Shown piece after piece: positions 1 to 6,179 of a stretch of 11,000 bases of DNA. The translations under genes and the position numbers were made by a program. Location: the NCBI GenBank assembly GCA_025934335.1, contig JAICYG010000084.1:1-11000 (forward strand), given 5' to 3'. Position 1 is the first letter of the stretch; each line of letters starts with the position of its first letter. The notes under the pieces are model-generated. The model ran no database searches. It was not told where the DNA came from and saw nothing but the letters and a program-made list of their open reading frames with translations. Origin of the DNA: Thermoleophilia bacterium (GTDB taxonomy: Bacteria > Actinomycetota > Thermoleophilia > Gaiellales > Gaiellaceae).

Positions 1-411
1 CTCGAGTCGAAGAAGATCTCGAAGACGAACGCCGTCACGTCGATGCTCGACTACGACCTCGGCGACAAGAACGTCCATGTCGGCCCGTCGGACTACGTGC
101 CGTGGCTGACCGACCGCAAGTGGGCGTACATCCGCCTCGAGGGGTCGTCGTTCGGCGACGTGCCGCTCAACGTCGAGATGAAGCTCGAGGTGTGGGACTC
201 GCCGAACTCGGCGGGCATCGTCATCGACGCCGTCCGGCTCGCGAAGCTCGCGCTGAACAACGGGATCGCCGGGTCGCTCGAGGGGCCGAGCTCCTACCTG
301 ATGAAGTCACCGCCCCGGCAGATCCCGGACGACGACGCCTACGAGCTCGTCGAGGAGTTCATCGAGCGGAACCGCCGCTCGGTGACGCACCCGGCCCCGG
401 CCGAGGTCTAG
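1..411 (+). CDS. ino1: myo-inositol-1-phosphate synthase, C-terminal part (5' end outside window)
   Basis: Converts glucose 6-phosphate to 1L-myo-inositol 1-phosphate with NAD, the entry step to phosphatidylinositol and other inositol compounds. The frame is open from base 1 and encodes the last 136 residues. It carries the conserved C-terminal core: KKISKT, then SDYVPWLTDRKWAYIRLEG, FGDVPLN, and KLEVWDSPNSAG followed by an IDAVRLAKLAL helix and a YLMKSPP segment, all typical of the actinobacterial/archaeal form of the enzyme. That form is about 360 residues long, so roughly 220 N-terminal residues, including most of the NAD-binding fold, lie upstream. A strong hairpin terminator follows the stop codon within 25 bases, so this gene probably ends its transcript. 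The frame is intact to the stop. Family assignment is secure; flux or lipid use cannot be judged here. Confidence 0.93.
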   Translation, partial: LESKKISKTNAVTSMLDYDLGDKNVHVGPSDYVPWLTDRKWAYIRLEGSSFGDVPLNVEMKLEVWDSPNSAGIVIDAVRLAKLALNNGIAGSLEGPSSYLMKSPPRQIPDDDAYELVEEFIERNRRSVTHPAPAEV

Positions 412-431
412 CAACACCCGCCACATTGTCG

Positions 432-464
432 GACGGGGGCTGCCGCAAGGCGGCCCCCGTCTTT
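432..464 (+). terminator. Rho-independent terminator after ino1
   Basis: A 13-bp stem (432-444 with 449-461, one G-U pair) closes a GCAA tetraloop (445-448) and is followed by TTT at 462-464. The stable GC stem, GNRA loop and short T run make a convincing intrinsic terminator between ino1 and the phosphoesterase gene. Confidence 0.85.
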
Positions 465-514
465 CCTAGGATCCCCCGGTTCCTTCGAAGCTACGGACCG
501 AAAGGGGAGAAACG

Positions 515-1696
515 ATGAGGAAGCTCCTGCTCGTGGCCGCGCTCGCAACCGGGCTCGCCGTGCTCGCAGCTTCCGCCTCCGGCGACCCCGGCAAGGGGCC
601 AAAGGCAGGCGGCCACGCGTTCCAGCACGTGTTCGTGATCATGCTCGAGAACCACTCGAAGTCGAGCGTGATCGACGACGTGAACGCGCCGTACATCACC
701 TCGCTCGCGCACTCCTACGCCACGGCGGCGAACTACTACGGGGTCACGCACCCGAGCGAGCCGAACTACATCGCGTCGATCTCCGGGTCGAACTGGGGCG
801 TGAACGACGACCAGGCGTCGAACAGGTTCGACCACCTGAACATCGTCGACCTGCTGGAGGCGAACCACCTGTCGTGGGCCGCCTACATGGAGTCGATGCC
901 CTCCGCCGGCTACACCGGCGACCAGTACCCGGCGAACGCGTCGCTCTACGTGAGCAAGCACAACCCGTTCGTGCTGTTCGAGGACATCCGGAGCGACTCC
1001 GGCCGGCTCCAGCACATCAAGCCGTACAGCGACTTCGCCGGCGACATGAAGTCGAACAAGCTGCCGAACTACGTCTGGATCTCGCCGAACCAGTGCCACG
1101 ACATGCACGGCGGCGTGTACTCGAAGATTGCCGCCGACGGCAGTGACGGCACGCCGTGCCCGTACGGCACCACGAAGGACGACCCGGCGGACGCGTCGCT
1201 GAAGAAGAAGGCCGACGACTTCGTCAAGGGCGCGGTCGAGACGATCATGTCGACCACGGACTGGAAGAACGGCCAGACGGCGATCTTCATCGTCACGGAC
1301 GAGAACGACTTCGTCGGGACGAACGACGCGACCGACGACTGGGAGTCGGCGGAGGGCTGCTGCGACTCGCCGTACCTGCCGCCGTTCTACCGCTTCCTGG
1401 GCTCGAACGGCGAGCCCGACGGCAACGAGTGGGCCGGCGGCATCTACGGCGGTGGGAAGATCCCGGCGATCGTGATGACGGCGAAGGGGACGTCCGGCTA
1501 CGTGAGCGAGACGCCGCACAACCACTACTCGATGCTCTCGACCATCCTGTGGAACTGGGGTCTGCCGCCGCTCGCGAACACGGCCGACACGCTGAACGTG
1601 AAGCCGATGACGGAGTTCTTCACGAACGGCGGGGGCAAGGCGAACGGCCACGCCAGCGGCAAGCACAAGGGCAAGGGCAAGGCGAAGCACCACTGA
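515..1696 (+). CDS. secreted phosphoesterase (PF04185 family, acid phosphatase / phospholipase C-like)
   Basis: Predicted exported phosphate-ester hydrolase of the acid phosphatase AcpA / bacterial phospholipase C superfamily; the substrate is not evident. The ATG at 515 follows a good Shine-Dalgarno site (aaggggaga, 502-510). Residues 1-22 form a signal peptide: MRK, a hydrophobic Leu/Ala stretch, then ASASG. Family signatures in order are VFVIMLENHS (E45-N46-H47), THPSEPNY (about 78-85, where the nucleophilic Ser/Thr lies in relatives), SPNQCHDMHG (C194, H195, D196, H198), IVTDEND (D262-D265), a CC pair at 282-283, and TPHNHYSML (H335, H337). These acidic and His residues match the metal and active-site blocks of the family. 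The C-terminal 23 residues are low-complexity, rich in Gly, Lys and His, and end in KHH. At 393 residues it is near the usual size for single-domain members. It stands alone between two hairpins. Phosphatase versus phospholipase cannot be decided from sequence. Confidence 0.85.
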   Translation: MRKLLLVAALATGLAVLAASASGDPGKGPKAGGHAFQHVFVIMLENHSKSSVIDDVNAPYITSLAHSYATAANYYGVTHPSEPNYIASISGSNWGVNDDQASNRFDHLNIVDLLEANHLSWAAYMESMPSAGYTGDQYPANASLYVSKHNPFVLFEDIRSDSGRLQHIKPYSDFAGDMKSNKLPNYVWISPNQCHDMHGGVYSKIAADGSDGTPCPYGTTKDDPADASLKKKADDFVKGAVETIMSTTDWKNGQTAIFIVTDENDFVGTNDATDDWESAEGCCDSPYLPPFYRFLGSNGEPDGNEWAGGIYGGGKIPAIVMTAKGTSGYVSETPHNHYSMLSTILWNWGLPPLANTADTLNVKPMTEFFTNGGGKANGHASGKHKGKGKAKHH

Positions 1697-1702
1697 GCAC
1701 GC

Positions 1703-1734
1703 GCCAGGGGCCCGGCCCGCGCCGGGTCCCTGGC
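1703..1734 (+). terminator. hairpin terminator without U-tract after the phosphoesterase gene
   Basis: A 14-bp stem (1703-1716 with 1721-1734, one G-U pair at 1710/1727) closes a 4-base loop (ccgc). It begins 6 bases after the phosphoesterase stop and ends 12 bases before the next start. There is no T run, only atcctt. Such U-poor hairpins are often proposed as terminators in high-GC Actinomycetota, so the role is likely but not certain. Confidence 0.6.
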
Positions 1735-1739
1735 ATCCT
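1734..1739 (+). promoter_or_regulatory. possible -10 element for a leaderless transcript of the GT-PHP gene
   Basis: CATCCT lies 7 bases before the GTG at 1747, the spacing expected if transcription starts at or next to the start codon. There is no Shine-Dalgarno sequence in the gap. The hexamer matches TATAAT at only 3 of 6 positions, no -35 is evident, and it overlaps the preceding hairpin by one base, so support is weak. Confidence 0.25.
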
Positions 1740-1746
1740 TGACAAC

Positions 1747-3471
1747 GTGCGCATCTGTCTGGTGACGCCGTTCGCGTGGTCGCAGCCGCACGAGGTGAAC
1801 GACCACGTCGCGGGCGTCGCCGGTGCGTTGCGCGGTCGCGGCCACGAGGTAACGATCGTGGCGCCGTCGACGCGTGCCGCCGACCTCCTTGCCGGACGCC
1901 GCGCGCTCGCGGGCGGGAGGCGCGAGGAGGTGATCGCCGTCGGTGCCGCCGTGCCGGTGTCGCGACGGTCGCAGCTCGGCGTGCCGGTGGGCGTCCAGGC
2001 GAACCTCCGCCAGGCGCTCGGGCTCGGCTTCGACGTGGTGCACGGGTTCGAGCCCGGGCTCCCATCGCTGTCGTACCTCGCGCTGCGGGACGCGGGCGCC
2101 CTCACGGTGGCAACCTTCGTCTCGCCGAACCGACTCGGGTATCCGCCCGCTCGCTCCGCGCGCGAGAAGCTGCTCGCGCGGGTCGACGCGCTGATCGCGC
2201 TCAACGAGGACGTTCGCGCCGCGGCCGAGCAGCGATTCCCGGGGGACTACCGGCTGCTCTCGCCCGGCGTCGACGTGGGGCTCTTCGCGCCGCAGCCGAA
2301 GCGGCAGCTGATCGTGCTCGAGCTGCGCCCGAACGAGCGCGTGGTCGCCCGCTCGGTGATGCGAGCCCTGCGCGAGCTGCCGGGCTGGGAGCTCGTTCTC
2401 CTGCGCACCCGTCCGCTGATCGCCCGGCCCGCGATCCCGCGCGACCTCGCGCCGCGCGTGCGCGTCCGCACGGCGCGCGACCAGGAGTCGCGCGCGGCGC
2501 TGCTCGGCGAGACGGCGATCTTCGTCCCGGGCCTCCTCGGGGTGAGGCGCGTCACGCTCGAGGCGGGCGCGGCCGGCTGCGCCGTCGTGCGCCCGAAGGG
2601 GATCGAGTCGCAGCCGGAGCTCGCAGCCGCAGCCGCCGCGCGGCTCGCGGAGGACGAGGCACTGCGCCTGCGTGAGGGGGAACGCGCGCGAGAGGCAGCC
2701 GAGACGCAGACGTTCGACGCCGTCGCCGCGGAGCTCGACGACCTCTACGCCTCGCTCGCGTCACGGCGTCGCCCGCGCAGGTGGCAGGAGGATCCGCTCG
2801 CAGGCCGGCCGTGGATCGTCGCCGACCTGCACATGCACACCTCGTGGTCGCATGACTGCTCGATCGACGCCGCCGAGCTCGTCGACCACGCCGAGGCCGA
2901 GGGGCTCGGGGCGATCGCCGTCACCGACCACAACGTGTTCGGCGGCGCGCTCGAGGCGGCCGACTACGCGCGCGACCGCGGCGTCGTCGTCATCCCCGGC
3001 GAGGAGGTGAAGACCGAGGGCCAGGGCGAGGTGATCGGGCTCTTCCTGCAGAAGGAGATCCCGCGCGGCATGAGCTTCGCCGACACCGTCGCCGCGATCC
3101 GCGAGCAGGACGGGGTCGTGTACGTGCCGCACCCGTTCGACCGTCTTCACGCGATCCCCGATCCGCGCACCTTGCACCGACACCTGGCGGACATCGACGT
3201 GCTCGAGGTCTACAACGCGCGGCTCCTCTTCGAGGCGTTCAACGACGAGGCGCTCCGCTTCGCGCGCAAGTACGACCTGACGGTCGGCGCCGGCTCGGAC
3301 GCGCACGTCCTGCAGGGGGTCGGCACGGGCGCGGTGCGCATGCGCGCCTTCGACGGGCCGGAGGAGTTCCTGCTCTCGTTGCGGTCGGCGGAGGTCCTGC
3401 GGCGGCCGAAGCCGCTCGCGTACCTGCAGTCCCTCAAGTGGGTCGCCCAGGTCAAGGAACGGGTCCGCTAG
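1747..3471 (+). CDS. GT4-like glycosyltransferase fused to a PHP-family metal phosphoesterase domain
   Basis: A 574-residue two-domain protein. Residues 1 to about 335 resemble a GT-B glycosyltransferase of family 4: the start MRICLVTPFAW, a GHEVTIVAPS strand, FDVVHGFEPG, the hinge signature SPGVDVGLF (172-180), and LEAGAAGCAVV around E272. The first Glu of the usual E-x7-E donor motif is Leu (L264). After an Arg-rich linker (about 336-353), residues 357-545 form a complete PHP domain: LHMHTSWSH (H362, H364), VTDHN (D394, H395), GEE (E419, E420), PHPFDR (H462), GSDAH (D518, H520). These are the metal ligands of the short YciV/TrpH-type PHP group, which hydrolyses phosphoesters. GTG 1747 is chosen because it places the first beta strand at the N-terminus; GTG 1762 would delete it. 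There is no signal peptide, so it is probably cytosolic. It leads a likely operon with the next two genes. Acceptor, donor and PHP substrate are unknown. Confidence 0.85.
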   Translation: MRICLVTPFAWSQPHEVNDHVAGVAGALRGRGHEVTIVAPSTRAADLLAGRRALAGGRREEVIAVGAAVPVSRRSQLGVPVGVQANLRQALGLGFDVVHGFEPGLPSLSYLALRDAGALTVATFVSPNRLGYPPARSAREKLLARVDALIALNEDVRAAAEQRFPGDYRLLSPGVDVGLFAPQPKRQLIVLELRPNERVVARSVMRALRELPGWELVLLRTRPLIARPAIPRDLAPRVRVRTARDQESRAALLGETAIFVPGLLGVRRVTLEAGAAGCAVVRPKGIESQPELAAAAAARLAEDEALRLREGERAREAAETQTFDAVAAELDDLYASLASRRRPRRWQEDPLAGRPWIVADLHMHTSWSHDCSIDAAELVDHAEAEGLGAIAVTDHNVFGGALEAADYARDRGVVVIPGEEVKTEGQGEVIGLFLQKEIPRGMSFADTVAAIREQDGVVYVPHPFDRLHAIPDPRTLHRHLADIDVLEVYNARLLFEAFNDEALRFARKYDLTVGAGSDAHVLQGVGTGAVRMRAFDGPEEFLLSLRSAEVLRRPKPLAYLQSLKWVAQVKERVR

Positions 3472-3483
3472 GAGAAGCCCATC

Positions 3484-3499
3484 GGGTCCCGAAGGACCC
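3484..3499 (+). other. short hairpin between the GT-PHP and glycosylase-like genes
   Basis: gggtcc (3484-3489), loop cgaa, ggaccc (3494-3499): a 6-bp perfect stem in the 36-base gap between the two genes. It overlaps the only purine-rich stretch (gaagga, 3491-3496) that could act as a ribosome site for the next gene. It may be a weak attenuator or chance. Confidence 0.25.
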
Positions 3500-3507
3500 C
3501 GTGCCGC

Positions 3508-4089
3508 GTGACCGTGACCACCGACGAGATCTACGAGCGCTACCTCCGGAAGGCGATCACCGAGATCAACCGCCTCTCGCACGAGATCGCCCGTGCGGCG
3601 GACGGAGCGCCGACCGCGCTGCCGACGGGGCACCCGCTCGCGAGCATCTTCCTGCTCAAGTACGGGCCGCAGGCGCAGGAGCTGCAGGAGGGCGTCGCCT
3701 TCCACGGGCGGGCGGGAAACGCCCTCATCAAGTCGCTCCAGCGGCTCCACGTCGACCCGATGGAGGTCTACGGGACGAACTGCGTCAAGTTCGCAGGCTG
3801 CGACCTTGGCGTCGCCGCCGAGTGGCTCCGCCGCGAGTTGCGCATCGTCGAGCCGAAGCTCGTCGTCGTGATGGGCGAGGACGCGCTCGAGTTCCTGAAC
3901 GGGATCGGGTACCAGCTCGCGTCGCCGCTTCAGTGGACGCTCGGCGAGCTGCAGCGCTTCTCCCCCACCGTCGAGGCGCTCGTCGTCCCCGACATCGACC
4001 TCTCGCTCGACGAGGCACCCGCAAAGAACGCGTTCTGGAACGCATTCAAGGCGGTCGGGCCGTGGTGGGCAGAGCTCCCGCCCTACTAG
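3508..4089 (+). CDS. uracil-DNA-glycosylase-fold protein lacking the usual catalytic residues
   Basis: 193 residues resembling family 4 uracil-DNA glycosylases. The recognisable core is KYGPQAQELQEGVAFHGRAGNAL (51-73), then VYGTNCVKF (87-95), and RIVEPKLVVVMGEDALEFL (112-130), which correspond to the family's motif-1 loop, the V(R)AG segment, the YITN(V)VK strand and the PK(V)IVALG strand. Changes are large. The catalytic acidic residue of the GEGPG motif appears to be Tyr52. The HP(S/A) motif near the C-terminus is replaced by VPDID (160-164). The N-terminal CxxC that helps hold a 4Fe-4S cluster is missing, leaving only C92 and C98. Uracil excision is therefore doubtful; it could bind DNA or a nucleotide without cleavage, or act on another base. 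Start GTG 3508 has only a weak ribosome site (gaagga); GTG 3514 is an alternative. The next gene begins inside its 3' end. Confidence 0.65.
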   Translation: MTVTTDEIYERYLRKAITEINRLSHEIARAADGAPTALPTGHPLASIFLLKYGPQAQELQEGVAFHGRAGNALIKSLQRLHVDPMEVYGTNCVKFAGCDLGVAAEWLRRELRIVEPKLVVVMGEDALEFLNGIGYQLASPLQWTLGELQRFSPTVEALVVPDIDLSLDEAPAKNAFWNAFKAVGPWWAELPPY

Positions 4090-4790
4090 CAACGGCTCTC
4101 CTCGCGGCGCTCGTCGTCTACTACGAGACGCACGAGCGCTGGTGGAACGCCGGGGTCTGGTGGGACGTCGCGTGGATCGCGTGCGTGCTCATGCCGGCGG
4201 TGTTCGCGCTCGTCCTGCTCGCGCTGCCGCTGCGCCACCGGCGCGGCCTCTTTCCTGTCGGTGTCGCGTTCGTGCTGCTTGCAGTGGTGCTCGAGGTCGC
4301 GAACGCGGGCCTGTTCGCGAACTTCGCGCGGCTCGCGGCGACGACGCTCCTCGGCTTCTGGTTCCTCTCGTTCTTCGAGACGGTGTCGTGGGTCGTGCTG
4401 GTCGCGTCGATCATCCCGTGGGTCGACGCCTACTCGGTGTGGCGCGGGCCCACGAAGCACATCGTCACGAACCACGAGCACGTCTTCTCCGTGCTCTCGT
4501 TCGCGTTCCCGGTGCCCGGCGAGCGGGCGGCGGCGAACCTCGGCGTCCCGGACCTCCTCTTCTTCGCGCTCTTCCTCGCGGCGGCCGCGCGCGTCGGGCT
4601 CCGCGTGAAGTCGACCTGGCTCTGCCTCGTCGCCGCGCTCGGGATCACGATCTTCCTGACGGTCTACTTCGACCTGAGCGGCCTCCCCGCCCTGCCGGGG
4701 ATCGCGCTCGGGTTCCTGGTGCCGAACGCCGACCTGCTCTGGCGCAGCCTGCGCCGGCCGCGGCCGGTCTCAGACACCTGCGGTGCCTGA
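4062..4790 (+). CDS. putative presenilin/SPP-like (GxGD-type) intramembrane aspartyl protease
   Basis: A 242-residue integral membrane protein with about seven or eight hydrophobic spans (near 5-21, 33-56, 64-84, 92-107, 108-126, 161-179, 185-204, 208-224). Three features match presenilin / signal peptide peptidase family A22 in the right order and spacing. D122 in PWVDAYSVWRGPTKHIV recalls the YD-containing TM6, close to the archaeal YDAxSV...TKH pattern. D164 in NLGVPDLLFF recalls LGLGD at the start of TM7. A PAL motif lies at 209-211 (GLPALPGIALGF) in the last span. D164 to PAL is about 45 residues, near the presenilin spacing. Both catalytic motifs deviate (VD for YD, GVPD for GLGD), and the protein is shorter than the usual nine-span enzymes. 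GTG 4062 is preceded by aaggcgg (4048-4054, 7-base spacer), and GTG 4065 is possible. It overlaps the gene before it by 28 bases and the convergent methyltransferase gene by 21. The alternative is an unclassified polytopic protein. Confidence 0.68.
   Translation: MVGRAPALLATALLAALVVYYETHERWWNAGVWWDVAWIACVLMPAVFALVLLALPLRHRRGLFPVGVAFVLLAVVLEVANAGLFANFARLAATTLLGFWFLSFFETVSWVVLVASIIPWVDAYSVWRGPTKHIVTNHEHVFSVLSFAFPVPGERAAANLGVPDLLFFALFLAAAARVGLRVKSTWLCLVAALGITIFLTVYFDLSGLPALPGIALGFLVPNADLLWRSLRRPRPVSDTCGA
4754..4767. repeat. 14-bp perfect palindrome at convergent gene ends
   Basis: ccggccgcggccgg is self-complementary. It lies inside the 3' end of the membrane-protease gene and 2 bases beyond the stop of the convergent methyltransferase gene. 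It could help end transcription on the minus strand, but there is no T run on either side and such palindromes arise easily in GC-rich coding DNA. Confidence 0.35.
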
Positions 4791-6152
4791 AGACACCTCC
4801 AGCAGCGCGACGCACTCAACGTGCGGCGTGTGCGGGAACATGTCGACCGGCCGCGCGCGCACGAGCTCGTAGCCGTAGTCGTCGCGCAGACGCTTCAGGT
4901 CGCCCGCGAGCGTCGTCGGGTTGCACGACACGTACACGATGCGCGGCGCGGCGATCTCGCCGAGCCGCTTCAGGGCCTTCCCGGCGAGGCCGGCGCGCGG
5001 CGGGTCGACGACGACCACCTGCGGGTCGCCGGCCCGGTCGCGCAGCTCGCGCAGCACCTCGCCGACGTTGCCCGCGAAGAACGCGGTGTTGCCGATCCCG
5101 TTCAGCTCCTGATTCTCGATCGCGCAGGCGACCGACTCCTCGGAGATCTCGATCCCCCAGACGGTCAGTGCGGATGACGCGAGCGAGAGGCCGATCGTCC
5201 CGATGCCGCAGTAGAGGTCGTACACGGTCTCGCCGCCCTCGAGCTGCGCGAAGTCGCGCGCGATCGCATACAGCCGTTCGGCCATTTCGGTGTTCGTCTG
5301 CAGGAACGCGTTCGGCCGCACGCGGAGCCTCAGGTCGCCGATTCGCTCCTCGATCGCCTCCTCGCCCCACAGCAGCTCGGTCGGCAGGTTCGTCACCTCG
5401 GCGACGCCGCGGTTCACCGACCAGTGGATCGAGCGCACCGACGGGATCTCCGTCAGCACCTCGATCAGCCGTTCGCGGTCGAACCGCTCACCGCGGGCGG
5501 TCACGAGCTGCACGAGCGCCTCGCCCGTGTTCCACCCCTCGCGCACGACCAGGTGACGCAGGTATCCCTCCTGCGTTTCCTGGTCGTAGGCCGCGAGCCG
5601 CTCCTCGCGCGCCCATTCGCGCACGCGGTTGCGGATCGCGTTGCCGGTGTCGGAGGTGAGCCAGCACTTGTCGATCTCGAGCACCTCGTCCCAGCGCCCC
5701 GCCTTGTGGAGCCCGAGCGTCGGCCCGTCCTCCAGTTGCGTGAACGAGTACTCCATCTTGTTGCGGTAGCCGAACTGCGACGCGGCGGCGACGATTGGCT
5801 CGAGCGGCGGCGAGGCGAGCCCGGCGAGCCGCTGCAGCGAGTCGGCGACCCACTGCTCCTTCGCGGCGAGTTGGGCGTCGTAGGCGAGGTCCTGGAAGCG
5901 ACAGCCGCCGCACGCCGGGTAGTGCGCGCACGGGGCCTCGACGCGCTGTGGCCCCGCCGCGACGATCTCGGTCGCGAGCGCCTCCGCGTGCCGCCGCTGC
6001 ACTTTCGTCACGCGCGCCTTGACGGTGTCGCCGGGCAGCCCGCGGCGAACGAAGACGACGAAGCCGTCGAGCCGCGCGACGCCGTTCCCGCCGAAGGCGA
6101 GCGAGTCGATCTTGAGCTCGAGCTCGTCTCCCCGCTGCACCGGCGCCGCCAC
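4770..6152 (-). CDS. rlmD: 23S rRNA (uracil-5-)-methyltransferase, RlmD/RlmCD (RumA/TrmA) family
   Basis: SAM-dependent C5 methylation of a uridine in 23S rRNA; in Gram-positive relatives one enzyme can modify both U747 and U1939. The 460 residues show the full family plan: an N-terminal TRAM domain (8-62, with SLAFGGNGVARLDG), four Cys for a 4Fe-4S cluster (C75, C81, C84, C163), a central RNA-binding domain with NAFLQTN (281-287), and a SAM-binding Rossmann fold with DLYCGIGTIGL (312-322), DPPRAGL (383-389), the catalytic Cys410 in YVSCNP and the general base Glu447 in HVECVALL. Length and residues indicate an active enzyme. The assigned start is GTG at 6152 with no Shine-Dalgarno site, directly at the base of a hairpin. 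GTG at 6140, giving MQRGDELELKI, is a reasonable alternative. Which uridine is modified cannot be told from sequence. It overlaps the convergent membrane gene by 21 bases and follows the cyclase remnant by 14 bases. Confidence 0.92.
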   Translation of the reverse strand: MAAPVQRGDELELKIDSLAFGGNGVARLDGFVVFVRRGLPGDTVKARVTKVQRRHAEALATEIVAAGPQRVEAPCAHYPACGGCRFQDLAYDAQLAAKEQWVADSLQRLAGLASPPLEPIVAAASQFGYRNKMEYSFTQLEDGPTLGLHKAGRWDEVLEIDKCWLTSDTGNAIRNRVREWAREERLAAYDQETQEGYLRHLVVREGWNTGEALVQLVTARGERFDRERLIEVLTEIPSVRSIHWSVNRGVAEVTNLPTELLWGEEAIEERIGDLRLRVRPNAFLQTNTEMAERLYAIARDFAQLEGGETVYDLYCGIGTIGLSLASSALTVWGIEISEESVACAIENQELNGIGNTAFFAGNVGEVLRELRDRAGDPQVVVVDPPRAGLAGKALKRLGEIAAPRIVYVSCNPTTLAGDLKRLRDDYGYELVRARPVDMFPHTPHVECVALLEVSSGTAGV

Positions 6153-6179
6153 GCCGGGGACGGTAGCTACCGCCCCGGC
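6153..6179 (-). promoter_or_regulatory. hairpin abutting the rlmD start codon
   Basis: gccgggg (6153-6159) pairs with ccccggc (6173-6179) around a 12-base palindrome cggtagctaccg (6161-6172), with one bulged base (6160). The stem encloses the stop codon of the cyclase remnant (6167-6169) and ends exactly where the rlmD GTG (6152-6150) begins. It could be a U-less terminator for the remnant or a structure limiting translation of the downstream gene. Confidence 0.45.

Noticed and set aside
1739..1744. Perfect TTGACA just before the GT-PHP start
   Set aside because: A -10 box would have to lie at about 1762-1767, inside the gene, where the sequence is gtgacg. It cannot serve this start.
491..2065. 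Long open frame on the minus strand opposite the phosphoesterase and the start of the GT-PHP gene
   Set aside because: Its product is low-complexity Arg/Ala/Val-rich and has no recognisable domain. It is antisense to two well-supported genes and is a GC-rich shadow.
4773..4798. Direct repeat gacacct at 4773 and 4792
   Set aside because: Only 7 bases, two copies, within the coding end of rlmD. No sign of an attachment site or mobile-element boundary.
4142..5659. Long plus-strand frame running across the membrane gene and into the rlmD region
   Set aside because: It encodes Arg/Ala/Pro-rich nonsense in a shifted frame over one gene and antisense to another, with no motif.
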